Shown piece after piece: positions 14,641 to 24,178 of a stretch of 64,000 nt of DNA. How positions within the stretch are numbered: position 1 is the stretch's first letter; every line of letters begins with the position of its first letter. Position numbers and translations under genes: made by a program. This DNA comes from Bacillota bacterium. GTDB lineage: Bacteria > Bacillota > Clostridia > Acetivibrionales > DSM-1351. The stretch is from contig JAEXOY010000016.1 in the NCBI GenBank assembly GCA_023439045.1, positions 124,001 through 188,000 of the forward strand. The letters are read 5' to 3'. The notes under the pieces were generated by a model. That model searched no databases. It worked only from the letters and a program-made list of their open reading frames with translations, and was not told the origin of the DNA.

Positions 14641-17600
14641 TTAAATTTTTCTTTTTCTACTAAATCTACTGCTAATAAGTACTATAAATGTAATAACAAA
14701 GAATATCAGAAGCAGTTCATAGATTTCAATTCCAAGCATGAAGCCGGTTTTAGGCAACTTTGTCACCGGTTTTGAATCAGTCTCACTTCCTGTAACAGCA
14801 GATTTTTTGTCAGCCATCATTCCTATGTCGAACCGAACAATTTCCTCGTATACCTCGATAGTTTCACTTATAAAGGTCTCATATCCTGGCTTAGTGACAA
14901 CTAGGTAATAGTCTGCATGAGGGAATACCATATATGCATAACTCCCTTCCGCATCACTGACTTGCGGATTTCTATTATCTGCTGGTGGGAATCCTTCAAG
15001 TATTGGAAGGTTAACCAACTCTCCAGCCTTATTACCATTAGCTGCATTCCTTGCGGTATCAGCGTAATACAACTTAATATCCGCACCTTCAATTATTTCT
15101 CCGGTTGATTTATCAGTCACTATTCCATAAGGATCGATGAGAACTTGGCTGATATTTATTTGTCCATCCGAATCCAAAACAGCATTCATCTTCCCTATTA
15201 TAATCTTCTGACCGTTATCAAAGTTGTAAATAACATCGATGGTATATTTTTTATCCTTTTCAAGGCCCCCAATGCTGAAAACTCCTGCTGAAGTATTTTC
15301 ATTGGAAACATCGCTATGGTATCCGGCTCCAGAATTATTCATCTGCACTTCGACCGTTATTTTGGAATAATCTTTCAGATATCCGAAACTTCCATCGGAA
15401 TTCTTAAAAAGAACTAATCCGGCGGCTGTTTTCACTGAATCAAACTGGTCAAAGAGCTTTCCTGTCATATTTCCAGCCTCAGACTTCTGAAGGAAGGTTT
15501 TATCCTCCAGATTACCATTTACCATCATAGGAGCTGTTATAAATACGTCATAGACTAAATCACCTTTAGGTACGGCAATGTTATATTTACCATCACTGCC
15601 AGTAACCATTTCAGATAGAAAATCTATTGTACCGTCGCCATCAAAGTCTTTCTTTACTACAACTTTCGCACCTTTTATTGGCTGCCCTGTTTCATTGTCT
15701 ACAACTGTTCCCCTTATACTTCCAGGTTCAAAAGTAATTTCAATTTGACCCTGAGCATACAACTTGCGAATTTCATCCTGGACTGTCGCTTTTACAGGTA
15801 CAACTTGGGTATTGATACCTTCAATTTTATCTGATTTAAATATAACTGAAGCTTTACCATTAGAATCCGTAAAAGCAGAATTTCCATTTGAGAAACTCCC
15901 TATTGGTGCAGAAAATTCAACCTTGACATTTTGCTGCGGCTTATTGCTACTGTCAACTATGGTTACGGTAAGAACAGTTGTGGACTTGCCATCCCCAATA
16001 ATGGAATTTGGATTTGCATTCATATTGATTGCATATCCGGGAAGTTTAGCCTCAACTGTCACTTTTATGGTGCTGACCGCTGTTCCTCCGCGTCCATCGC
16101 TGACGGTTACGGTAAAGCTGTCACTTCCACTATAGTCTGTGTTTGGCGTATATGTCCAGGTGCCGTCTGCATTTACAGTAACAGTTCCATTTGTCGGGTT
16201 ACTTGCCTTTGTATAGCTCAGCGCATCTCCGTTCGCATCTGTTCCAGCTACTGTGCCTGTGGCAGGTGTGTTATACCCTGTAGTTACATTGTAGTTACCC
16301 ACTGTAGGAGGTGTGTTTACCGGTTGTTCAACAGGCGGAATTACCTGGGCATTTACCGTCACATTCACAGTTGATACCGCTGTTCCTCCGCGTCCATCGA
16401 TGACAGTTACAGTAAAGCTGTCACTTCCTGTAAAGCCTGCTTTTGGTGTGTATGTCCAGGTGCCGTCTGTATTTACAGTAACAGTTCCATTTGTTGGGTT
16501 GCTTCCCTTTGTATAGCTCAATGTATCTCCGTCCACATCTGTTCCAGCTACTGTACCTGTGGCAGGTGTGTTATACTCTGTAGTTACATTGTAGTTACCA
16601 ACTGTAGGCGATGTGTTTGGTTTTGCATTTACCGTCACATTCACAGTTGATACTGTTGTAGCCCCGTGCTCATCAGTTACTGTTACGGTAAAGCTGTCGC
16701 TTCCACTATAATCTGTGTTTGGCGTATATGTCCAGGTGCCATCTGCACTTACAGTAACTGTTCCATTTGTAGGGTCACTTCCTTTTGAATAGGTAAGTGA
16801 ATCTCCATCAACATCACTTCCTACTACTGTACCTGATACAGATGCATTATGCTCTGCTGTAGCAGTGTAGTTACCGACTGCAGGCGCTATGTTTGGATTT
16901 ACCGTCACTGTCACAGTTGATACTGCTATTCCTCCGCGTCCGTCGCTTACAGTTACAGTAAAGCTGTCGCTTCCGCTATAGCCTGCGTTAGGCGTATATG
17001 TCCAGGTGCCGTCTGCATTTACAGTAACAGTTCCATTTTCTGGCTCGCTTCCCTTTGTATAGCTCAGTGTATCCCCGTCCGCATCTGTTCCAACTACTGT
17101 GCCTCCCACAGGGACGTTATACTCTGTAGTCACACTGTTGTTGCCAACTGTAGGCGATGTGTTTGGTTCTGCATTTACCGTCACATTCACAGTTGATACT
17201 GTTGTATCCCCGTGTTCATCAGTTACTGTTACGGTAAAGCTGTCGCTTCCAACATAGTTTGTGTTTGGCGTATATGTCCAGGTGCCATCTGCATTTACAG
17301 TAACAGTTCCATTTGAAGGGTCGCTTGCCTTTGTGTAGCTCAGTATATCTTTGTCCGCATCTGTTCCAACTACTGTGCCTCCTACAGGGGTGTTATACCC
17401 TGTGCTCACATCATAATTGGCAACCACAGGCGGTGCGTTTGGCTTTACCGTCACATCGACAGTTGATATTGCTGTAGCTCCCTGTTCATCAGTTACTTTT
17501 ACGGTAAAGCTGTCGCTTCCAACATAGTTTGTGTTTGGCGTATATGTCCAGGTGCCATCAGCATTTACAGTAACAGTTCCATTTGAAGGGTCACTTCCTT

Positions 17601-19962
17601 TTAGATAAGTTAGTGAGTCTCCATCAATATCAGTTCCTTCTACTATACCTGATACAGATGCATTATACTCTGCTGTAGCAGTGTAGTTAGGTACAGTTGG
17701 CGTATTGTTCGATGCTACTTTAGTATCCACAGTATTCGATGTAATAGTTTTTCCATCTAAAACCACAGTTGCTACGTTGCTGGTTAATTTTTCTGTTTGA
17801 GTATTTGGTGCAGTCGTTGTAAATTCTTCCGTAATTGAGCTTTTTCCAGGAACCGATATATTCGTTTTATTTTGGCCTTCGCTTTGAATACTAACGGTTT
17901 TATCCGAATCTGTGTAATTATAGACTGTTACAGGATATTTAATAGTATCCGATACTTTAACCTGTTCAGGTCCGGATTTTACAACTCCCATCTCTACATC
18001 TAAACGCCCGTTGTTCCCCAATTTAATGGATACTTTACCATCTGATATAGTTTCTTTTGATATGTAATTTGTTGTACCCTCTAATCCATTTGTTTTACTA
18101 ACTGTAGTCTCCTCAAAATTCATATAATAGGGATTATCACTTGGAGGAGTAAAATAAGCAGTTGTTTTTGCTTCAGCTCCATCCATAGCATTAGTAAAAT
18201 AGGTTGTCTTGGTAATGTTTCCTGGTGATTCATTAAATATAGGTGAAACTTTGTAATTCAGCTTAAAAGGGCCGTCTTTCGGTGCATTGTATTCTCCCGG
18301 GTTTGGGACATCTCGATCTTTAAAGGTATAAATATGATTCTTTAGGTCATCTGCTTGGATAAACCATTTCAAGGTGGTAACACCGTCAACAGTTTGGATT
18401 GCTACCTTACTTTCATACCCATCAAAACCATAAATCACGCCATTTGAAATCGTTTCCTTTACTTTGGCTGCACTGTTTCCAATCTTTAAGGTATTAACGT
18501 CAATTTTAAAACCTTCCCCAATTTCATCAGTCATATTTATAGCTCTAGTGATATGATCTGTAATTGTATCTTCACCACTGGCTTGTCCCAACGGTAGGTT
18601 CAAAATAGGTGGTATCTTGGATGCAGATGCAGCATCACTTGCTAACTGGTCAAAAGCACCAATAAGTTTAGTATAGGTATCTGCAAAGGTATAATAATCG
18701 CTATATCCATAGTCATTAGAGTAATCCTTGGCGGTGTAATTTTTAGCATAAGTTCCAATAGCTTTATGAATAGCGTTTGCAGTGCCTCCTGATTCATTTC
18801 GTCTAGCATACAATTCCTTTGGATCTAAGGTTGCCCATGGATATGCAGAATAATTTCTTACACCACCATCTGAAACTCCATATATATCTTTTTCAGTACC
18901 TAATCCAACTGTATAAAACTGTGATTTGATGGTTGTATCATTATTATTATAATGCTGATACTTACTATCAAGTTGATCCTTCATGTACCTGCCCGTAAGA
19001 ATAGTAACTGCAGTGATATTAGCAGAACCTCTCACTGTATTACCGCTGGCTATTCCAATGGGACTACCTGTAGTTTTGGGAGTGTACCAATTTTCCTTAC
19101 CATCACTTGCTGCCCCATCTGACAGTATAAGTACAAATGGCGTGCGAGTTGGTTCATCTACTCCTTTTTGGCTTGATCCAATAGAAGTTATCATTTGTTG
19201 AACGCCATACATAATGCCATCTTGAGTTGGGGTGCCGCCTCCAACGTCTTTACTGAATGCTACTACAGAATTACTTCCAGTTATTTTTAAACTGTCTACA
19301 TTTTTTAGTGTATGGATATTGGAGCTACTTACTGAATAGTCAATGTATCTCTTATTTGCATCTTCAGTAGTATAGCTATTCAGAGGCATTAAAGTGCCTG
19401 CAGTTCCGGTACCTGTAAACCAATGGACTGCTACCCTGTTTTTTGGGTTTGCTTCCATAACAGTTTTTATTACGTGGTTTACTGCTCTTTGCATGGCATC
19501 TACACGATATATAGTAGCCGTTTCATGGATGATATCATTTCCAAGTACTTTTCCATCCTGAGTAATACCCATAGACCCACTCATATCCAATATAAAAGTG
19601 ACATCTACCATAGGTGCCTTCGAGCTAGCATATCCCCCTGATTCATTTGTTCCACTTCCCTGGATCATATATTCCTGAGCTAAAGCAGATAACTCAACAT
19701 CAAACTTTCCATCTACTGTGGCCTCTACACTTTTATCGGTCCAAATACGTCCTGCTGCTGCTTCGGTTCCAAAGGCCTTGTCACCATCGTCCGGTATCAC
19801 AGTCTTTTGATCTGCTTCAAGTTTGACTAAAAATGGATCATATGCTACTTTTACTATTGAAGAAGCTTCTGCTAAATATGTGGGTGCAGCTAAATTAGAA
19901 ACTAACAGTGCTAAGATAATCAGTACGCTTAGCATCCTCTTTTTCATACTTCTCACATTCAA
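14641..19962 (-). CDS. LPxTG-anchored surface protein with VWA and six cadherin-like repeats
   Basis: The 1773-residue protein has a signal peptide (residues 1-34) and a von Willebrand A domain whose metal site is visible as D126-S128-S130 in FILDMSGSMG. After an uncharacterised middle come six 90-100-residue cadherin-like/VCBS repeats (GTVTVNADGTWTYTPN, then GSDSFTVTVTD). A Big_1/invasin-like domain, a carboxypeptidase-regulatory-like domain (GTVVDNETGQPIKGAKVVV) and a second such segment follow. The end is a sorting signal: LPKTG at 1736-1740, a hydrophobic helix and RFSRKRK. It should be cleaved and anchored to peptidoglycan by a sortase; one is encoded divergently next door. The VWA plus Ig-like layout resembles adhesins or pilus-tip proteins. 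AAGGAGAG precedes the ATG. Ligand unknown. Confidence 0.92.
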   Translation of the reverse strand: MNVRSMKKRMLSVLIILALLVSNLAAPTYLAEASSIVKVAYDPFLVKLEADQKTVIPDDGDKAFGTEAAAGRIWTDKSVEATVDGKFDVELSALAQEYMIQGSGTNESGGYASSKAPMVDVTFILDMSGSMGITQDGKVLGNDIIHETATIYRVDAMQRAVNHVIKTVMEANPKNRVAVHWFTGTGTAGTLMPLNSYTTEDANKRYIDYSVSSSNIHTLKNVDSLKITGSNSVVAFSKDVGGGTPTQDGIMYGVQQMITSIGSSQKGVDEPTRTPFVLILSDGAASDGKENWYTPKTTGSPIGIASGNTVRGSANITAVTILTGRYMKDQLDSKYQHYNNNDTTIKSQFYTVGLGTEKDIYGVSDGGVRNYSAYPWATLDPKELYARRNESGGTANAIHKAIGTYAKNYTAKDYSNDYGYSDYYTFADTYTKLIGAFDQLASDAASASKIPPILNLPLGQASGEDTITDHITRAINMTDEIGEGFKIDVNTLKIGNSAAKVKETISNGVIYGFDGYESKVAIQTVDGVTTLKWFIQADDLKNHIYTFKDRDVPNPGEYNAPKDGPFKLNYKVSPIFNESPGNITKTTYFTNAMDGAEAKTTAYFTPPSDNPYYMNFEETTVSKTNGLEGTTNYISKETISDGKVSIKLGNNGRLDVEMGVVKSGPEQVKVSDTIKYPVTVYNYTDSDKTVSIQSEGQNKTNISVPGKSSITEEFTTTAPNTQTEKLTSNVATVVLDGKTITSNTVDTKVASNNTPTVPNYTATAEYNASVSGIVEGTDIDGDSLTYLKGSDPSNGTVTVNADGTWTYTPNTNYVGSDSFTVKVTDEQGATAISTVDVTVKPNAPPVVANYDVSTGYNTPVGGTVVGTDADKDILSYTKASDPSNGTVTVNADGTWTYTPNTNYVGSDSFTVTVTDEHGDTTVSTVNVTVNAEPNTSPTVGNNSVTTEYNVPVGGTVVGTDADGDTLSYTKGSEPENGTVTVNADGTWTYTPNAGYSGSDSFTVTVSDGRGGIAVSTVTVTVNPNIAPAVGNYTATAEHNASVSGTVVGSDVDGDSLTYSKGSDPTNGTVTVSADGTWTYTPNTDYSGSDSFTVTVTDEHGATTVSTVNVTVNAKPNTSPTVGNYNVTTEYNTPATGTVAGTDVDGDTLSYTKGSNPTNGTVTVNTDGTWTYTPKAGFTGSDSFTVTVIDGRGGTAVSTVNVTVNAQVIPPVEQPVNTPPTVGNYNVTTGYNTPATGTVAGTDANGDALSYTKASNPTNGTVTVNADGTWTYTPNTDYSGSDSFTVTVSDGRGGTAVSTIKVTVEAKLPGYAINMNANPNSIIGDGKSTTVLTVTIVDSSNKPQQNVKVEFSAPIGSFSNGNSAFTDSNGKASVIFKSDKIEGINTQVVPVKATVQDEIRKLYAQGQIEITFEPGSIRGTVVDNETGQPIKGAKVVVKKDFDGDGTIDFLSEMVTGSDGKYNIAVPKGDLVYDVFITAPMMVNGNLEDKTFLQKSEAGNMTGKLFDQFDSVKTAAGLVLFKNSDGSFGYLKDYSKITVEVQMNNSGAGYHSDVSNENTSAGVFSIGGLEKDKKYTIDVIYNFDNGQKIIIGKMNAVLDSDGQINISQVLIDPYGIVTDKSTGEIIEGADIKLYYADTARNAANGNKAGELVNLPILEGFPPADNRNPQVSDAEGSYAYMVFPHADYYLVVTKPGYETFISETIEVYEEIVRFDIGMMADKKSAVTGSETDSKPVTKLPKTGFMLGIEIYELLLIFFVITFIVLISSRFSRKRKI
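16050..17710 (-). repeat. Six near-identical ~264-300 bp coding repeats
   Basis: Six tandem copies encode the cadherin-like domains. A common block reading GTATATGTCCAGGTGCC on the plus strand recurs near 16147, 16447, 16727, 16990, 17267 and 17540, giving periods of about 300, 280, 264, 276 and 273 bases. High nucleotide identity implies recent expansion or ongoing homogenisation, so copy number may vary between strains. Confidence 0.9.
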
Positions 19963-20486
19963 ATCAATCTCTCCTTATCTTTTAAATAATTTTAAATGTA
20001 GTGCTTTATTATATTTTTAAAATTCTCACATCCTTCCTCCTAAATGATCTCTCGGAATCTCTAAGCCTTTGTTACTCAAGCTTTTAGAATTTCATCGATC
20101 ATTTTAAAGTGACTTCCATCACTGATTGGGCAGCACAGCTAAAATTAATCCTCTTTATGCTATCCTAAGCGGTTTTAAAGTAGGAAACACTCCTGGTGTC
20201 GGTACCTTTAATTTCTCCCTTTTCTGCCAGTAGTGTATAGGAACATTTCCTGTGTTCATCCTATAATATATTTTTCCTAAAAGTCATCCTCTGCATGAAA
20301 CATGTTTTTTTTGACATGAATCATGATTTTTTAGAGCAGGATATGAAAAATCAAATACCGTGATAAAGAGTGGTATTCTAATAATATGTTATAAATAACT
20401 AATTTCGACATAATATATTACTTTTTCTAATTTTAGTGTATAATTCAATATGAATCAATAATAAATCATTAATTAAGGTTAAATAA
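19963..20486. promoter_or_regulatory. 524-base divergent control and leader region
   Basis: This gap separates the divergent surface-protein and sortase genes. On the minus side lies an AGGAGGAAGG site near 20031-20041 followed by a GTG and only five further sense codons, a possible minimal leader ORF. Further out are hairpin-forming segments such as AGTGACTTCCATCACT near 20110-20125. Around 20298-20332 there are repeated CATGA/TCATG motifs. On the plus side TATAAT at 20439-20444 may be the sortase -10 box, but no good -35 was found. The span is long enough for a structured 5' leader of the surface-protein mRNA. Confidence 0.5.
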
Positions 20487-21170
20487 ATGAAAAAAGTACT
20501 TATTATATTTAATCTGGCTATAATATTGCTTCTTGGAGCATATATTATAAAATATTATGTTGAGAAATCTTCCTATGAAAATGAGGCGGCAAATTTGCTT
20601 CGTCAATTTGATGTATTATTCGATACCGGCAGTGAAATACCATCGGAAATCCATACTGATTTAGATACTGATTTAGATACTGATTCTAACAGTGAGAGTA
20701 CAATTTCAAATCAGGCTTTGAGCGGCTGGAATACCAATACTATTAATGATAAGATGATAGCTATGATACAGATTCCGCAGTTAAATATAAATTATCCAAT
20801 TTTAAACGAAACTACTGAAGAGAATTTAAAGCTTGGCTTGACTATATTTACAGGTGAAGATTTATTCGGCAATAAAGGAAATACTATTCTTGCCGGACAT
20901 AATGTCAGGGAAAGCGGTAGGCTTTTGACAGATCTACATCAAATAAAAGAAAATGACCTTATAGAGATTACAGGCAAATCTGGAACCTGTTATACGTATG
21001 AGGTATTTGACATGTACGTTGTCAACCCCGAAAACCTATCTCCATTAACCCAGAAAACAGGTGGTGAAAAGTGGATCACTATAATTACTTGTACAAATTT
21101 GGGTAAAGATAGACTTATTGTGGTATCGAAACTTGTGGACGTCAAACAAAATGCTTCACAAAATAATTAA
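20487..21170 (+). CDS. Sortase
   Basis: The 227-residue protein has an N-terminal membrane anchor (residues 4-21), an acidic linker with a TDLDTDLDTD micro-repeat, and a sortase beta-barrel. The catalytic triad is visible: H138 in ILAGHN, C202 in ITIITCTN and R209 in GKDRLIV. Sortases cleave LPxTG signals between Thr and Gly and link the protein to lipid II. The divergently encoded LPKTG protein is the obvious substrate. The class is uncertain; size and the TCTN context point to class C/D/E rather than A. The ribosome site is weak (AAGG), which suggests low expression. No pilin-like gene is adjacent. Confidence 0.9.
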   Translation: MKKVLIIFNLAIILLLGAYIIKYYVEKSSYENEAANLLRQFDVLFDTGSEIPSEIHTDLDTDLDTDSNSESTISNQALSGWNTNTINDKMIAMIQIPQLNINYPILNETTEENLKLGLTIFTGEDLFGNKGNTILAGHNVRESGRLLTDLHQIKENDLIEITGKSGTCYTYEVFDMYVVNPENLSPLTQKTGGEKWITIITCTNLGKDRLIVVSKLVDVKQNASQNN

Positions 21171-21368
21171 CCTTGCAGAATAAATACAGCTCGTTTCGCT
21201 TATCTACTCTACAAAGTACAGTTAATCTATTTACAGTAGCAATATGAGCATTCGTTTACACCCTTTATAAATTAACTAATCCGGTAAACCCTGCAATATC
21301 AACGCACAACAAAAAAACCACCATTTAAATGATTAACAAAAACTTATTCTCTCAATTATTTGAACTAG

Positions 21369-22850
21369 TTAATTATTTTTAAACACTGTATCAGTATCCC
21401 TACATAGATATTGAATAGCCTTTCTACCGGTATCTAGTGCTACCGGTAATCCACCAGGACTTTGAAGCCTCTGACCAGCAAAATATACGTTTTTGATACT
21501 TTTAGGCATTGATGGATAGCTAGTTCCTTTATCTCCCTTGTTCATTACAGACATCCAAGAACCCTTATAAGACCCAAGGTAACGTTCATAGGTTAAAGGC
21601 GTTGCAATATCCCATACAGCAACTTTGCCAGCTGTCTGAGGGAATTTTCTCGCCAGCATATCAATAAACGCTGTTGCCAGCTTTTCTTTTTCTTCAGCAT
21701 ATGTACCATTTTCTTTACAATTTTTCCAAAAATCATAGGTATCAGACAATATTGGAGAGGTAATGGAAGTGCTACCTTCAGGTGCATATCCTTTATATCC
21801 TGCATAATTGCAAATACGAATACCCGTTTCAACAATGTTACCACACATAATAGGCTCATCAAGTCCAAAGTCAAATCTTTCAGGTAAATCAGATAGGTCA
21901 GCCTCCACCCCAATACTTATAAAAGTATTTATCAATGGTTTTGTATTTTTACGCATATCTTCAGCCCATGGCTCAGCAATAGGAGTTTCAAACATAGTGT
22001 CTATTGCCACACGTGTATCTAGGGTAACAATAACTGCATCTGCAAGTATTTCTTGTTCGTTAATAATAACACCTGTAGCAATGCCATTCTCAACAATAAC
22101 CTTGCCAACCTTATTCCCATAAATAATATTGCCACCTATTTTCCCAAAATATTTTGCCATACGATTTGCCATTGCAAGGGAGCCTCCTGCCGGATAACCT
22201 CCATCCCCTGAAACAAGGGTTGCAATAGTAAAAATCATTGCTGTAGCACTATATTCTGGACCAACAATATTTTCAAGTAGTAACCTTATTATTGGACTCT
22301 TAAATCTACTTGCATATTCTTTCACCGACTGATTAGCATAAAATGACATTCTTGGTATTGCCGGCAACATTTTTAGTATTGCAGAAAATTTCATAGAAGA
22401 TTTTTCTTGAGCTTTAACACCCTTGATATCCATTACAGGCATATTAATATTTGAAAATCTTTTTAAATCCCTGCACAAACTATTTGTCATCTTTTCATCT
22501 TCTGGCGAAAGCTCCATAAAATGCTTTCGTAGTCTTTCTATATCACGATAAAGGCATGCTCTTTGACCGTTATATTCGGCAGTTACAAAAGGATCTCGGT
22601 TAATTATCTCGGTATTATTATCTAGCGCTCCAACTTCACGCCATAGCTTATTCAATGGAGTTTTAGGTGATGAACCTGTTAGCCAATGCATTCCTCCCTC
22701 AAACAAATACCCTTTTCTTCGCCAACTAGTAGAAGCACCTCCTGGAATAGTATGGCTTTCGTAAATAGTTACATCGAAACCGCTTTTCCGCGCATATATT
22801 CCAGCTGTAAGTCCCGCAATACCAGCCCCGACAATGATTATTTTCTTCAT
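21369..22850 (-). CDS. FAD-dependent oxidoreductase, phytoene desaturase/CrtI-like
   Basis: The protein opens with a Rossmann dinucleotide motif (IIIVGAGIAGLTAGIYA) and the YESHTIPGGASTS stretch, and ends with YFAGQRLQSPGGLPVALDTGRKA, which matches the CrtI/CrtN/amine-oxidase superfamily. Phytoene and retinol-saturase-type enzymes share this layout. There is no carotenoid gene nearby, so the substrate is open. I placed the start at the ATG at 22850 (about 493 residues), which has GAGG nine bases upstream and begins right at the FAD motif; a start 45 bases earlier lacks support. It is monocistronic, between the sortase and an alcohol dehydrogenase remnant. Confidence 0.82.
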   Translation of the reverse strand: MKKIIIVGAGIAGLTAGIYARKSGFDVTIYESHTIPGGASTSWRRKGYLFEGGMHWLTGSSPKTPLNKLWREVGALDNNTEIINRDPFVTAEYNGQRACLYRDIERLRKHFMELSPEDEKMTNSLCRDLKRFSNINMPVMDIKGVKAQEKSSMKFSAILKMLPAIPRMSFYANQSVKEYASRFKSPIIRLLLENIVGPEYSATAMIFTIATLVSGDGGYPAGGSLAMANRMAKYFGKIGGNIIYGNKVGKVIVENGIATGVIINEQEILADAVIVTLDTRVAIDTMFETPIAEPWAEDMRKNTKPLINTFISIGVEADLSDLPERFDFGLDEPIMCGNIVETGIRICNYAGYKGYAPEGSTSITSPILSDTYDFWKNCKENGTYAEEKEKLATAFIDMLARKFPQTAGKVAVWDIATPLTYERYLGSYKGSWMSVMNKGDKGTSYPSMPKSIKNVYFAGQRLQSPGGLPVALDTGRKAIQYLCRDTDTVFKNN

Positions 22851-23137
22851 TGTGACATCCTCTTTTCTAGTATAATTTAAGTTCTCACACAACAAAAATC
22901 CGGGAAAGGACGAGTCATTGTTTTGAACCCAAATATAATATTTTTACAAGCATATTATTTTCTCAACCTACATTTAAATTTACGTTTTTTAACGAAGTTC
23001 TTTACAAATAATGTGATGCATAGAATATCTTAAATATTATATTATATGGATATATTTGTAAAGTATAAGTTGATGTTCCTCCATATAACAGGGACACCTA
23101 TAGGAAACTACTTTGCAATTTATCATGATAGCCAGAG

Positions 23138-23682
23138 GTGTCATTACTCCAGGAGCTGACTTCCTTGTTAACAGTAAAACTGTACTATGCTGGTGCAGCT
23201 TTAAGAGGAGCTTCACACATATATGCAATAGGTTCACGTCCAAACTGTATACAAATAGCAAAAGAATATGGCGCAACAGAAATTATCAATTATCGTAGCG
23301 GAGATATAGTTGAACAGCTGTTCAAAGCAACTAATGGGAAAGGTATTGATCGTGTAATTATTTCCGGTGGTGATTGCGATACATTTGCACAAGCTATAAA
23401 AGTATTAAAGCCAGGAGGAAAAATAGGTAACGTAAACCACCTTGGTGTAGGAGAATTTATTAAAATACCTAGAGCCGAATGGGGCTGCGGTATGGGACAC
23501 AAGGAAATAGCTGGTGGTTTGATGCCAGGTGGAAGGCTTAGAATGGAAAAGCTTGCATCCCTCTTAACAACTAACTGATTACTCACAGATTTGAAGGTCT
23601 CAAAGGTGTTGAAGCAGCACTTATGCTGATGAAGGATAAGCCAAAGGATCTTATAAAGCCAGTCGTAACTATAAAATGGTAA
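23138..23682 (+). pseudogene. Decayed zinc-type alcohol dehydrogenase (isopropanol dehydrogenase-like)
   Basis: The readable frame encodes GASHIYAIGSRPNCIQIAKEYG, NGKGIDRVIISGGDCDTF and WGCGMGHKEIAGGLMPGGR, which closely follow the C-terminal half of clostridial NADP-dependent secondary alcohol dehydrogenases. The N-terminal half, including the zinc ligands and the Rossmann GxGxxG loop, is missing. A stop after SLLTTN at 23578 is followed, in a shifted frame, by FEGLKGVEAALMLMKDKP and the natural end VVTIKW at 23682. So the gene is 5'-truncated and carries at least one small deletion or frameshift. It is non-functional as an enzyme. Confidence 0.85.
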
Positions 23683-23736
23683 TATACTTTCACAACTTAG
23701 CTAATTATATATAGAATACAAACTTGAGCTCATGTC

Positions 23737-23775
23737 TTTTTTATTGTTCGCCCATGCTGGGCGAACAATAAAAAA
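23737..23775 (+). terminator. Perfect 17-bp hairpin terminator
   Basis: A 17-base arm at 23737-23753 (ending ATTGTTCGCCC) is mirrored at 23759-23775 (starting GGGCGAACAAT) with a 5-base loop. It starts with six T and ends with six A, so it can act in both orientations. It probably served the decayed dehydrogenase on the plus strand or backs up the tRNA terminator. Confidence 0.8.
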
Positions 23776-23803
23776 CCTAGATGAAAAAATCATCTAGGTT
23801 TTT
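23771..23803 (-). terminator. Terminator of tRNA-Gln
   Basis: AAAAACCTAGATGA (23771-23784) pairs with TCATCTAGGTTTTT (23790-23803). Read leftward it begins two bases after the tRNA 3' end. The two terminators share a run of A residues. Confidence 0.85.
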
Positions 23804-23804
23804 T

Positions 23805-23878
23805 TGGCTGCCGATCAAGGATTTGAACCCTGACAGACTGATCCAGAGTCAGTTGTGCTACCGTTACACAAATCGGCA
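23805..23878 (-). tRNA. tRNA-Gln (anticodon CTG)
   Basis: A 74-base cloverleaf can be folded on the minus strand. The acceptor stem TGCCGAT pairs with ATCGGCA, the D-arm contains AACGGTAGCAC, and the anticodon stem ACTGA/TCAGT encloses the loop CTCTGGA with CTG at the anticodon. The T-arm loop is TTCAAAT, the discriminator base is G, and CCA is encoded. U1-A72 is usual for tRNA-Gln. It stands alone and is followed by a strong terminator. Confidence 0.95.
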
Positions 23879-23933
23879 ATGTCTTGTGGACAAAACGTAT
23901 TATAGCATTGCTTAACATCTGATGTCAATAGAT

Positions 23934-23978
23934 TTACCACTATATTTTTTGAAAAGTTGGCGCAAAATATAGTGGTAA
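23934..23978 (-). terminator. 15-bp perfect hairpin downstream of addA
   Basis: TTACCACTATATTTT (23934-23948) pairs perfectly with AAAATATAGTGGTAA (23964-23978). It lies 200 bases beyond the addA stop and 56 bases upstream of the tRNA-Gln 5' end. It is a probable addAB terminator or a site controlling the tRNA. Confidence 0.55.
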
Positions 23979-24014
23979 TAATTACATCTATTAACCTGTT
24001 ACATTAAGACTACT

Positions 24015-24120
24015 GCGATTAACCCCATTTCCTACTTCTATTAAACCTGCTTCATTAAATCTTACTATATTAAACCTTATCTTCTTTTAAACCTACTTCT
24101 ATTAAACCTACTTCTAATTT
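24015..24120. repeat. Degenerate TTCTATTAAACCTAC repeats
   Basis: The 300-base gap between tRNA-Gln and addA holds about five to six degenerate copies of a TATTAAACC(T/C)(A/G)CTTC-like unit, the last two nearly identical. There is no open frame. They look like slippage products in the trailer of addAB. Confidence 0.55.
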
Positions 24121-24178
24121 GTGCACTTATCTAAATATATACATATCAAATACTTTTACCTGATAAGTTACCTTACAC

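Noticed and set aside
16050..17710. CRISPR-like regular repeats
   Set aside because: Units are 264-300 bases long, contiguous and in frame with a protein; there are no spacers and no cas genes.
20020..20041. Functional leader peptide gene from the strong AGGAGG near 20031
   Set aside because: Only six sense codons follow and there is no sign of an attenuator; mentioned in the leader entry but not called as a gene.
19963..20486. Cyclic di-GMP (GEMM-I or class II) riboswitch in the surface protein leader
   Set aside because: None of the conserved core segments of either class could be matched; left as an unassigned leader.
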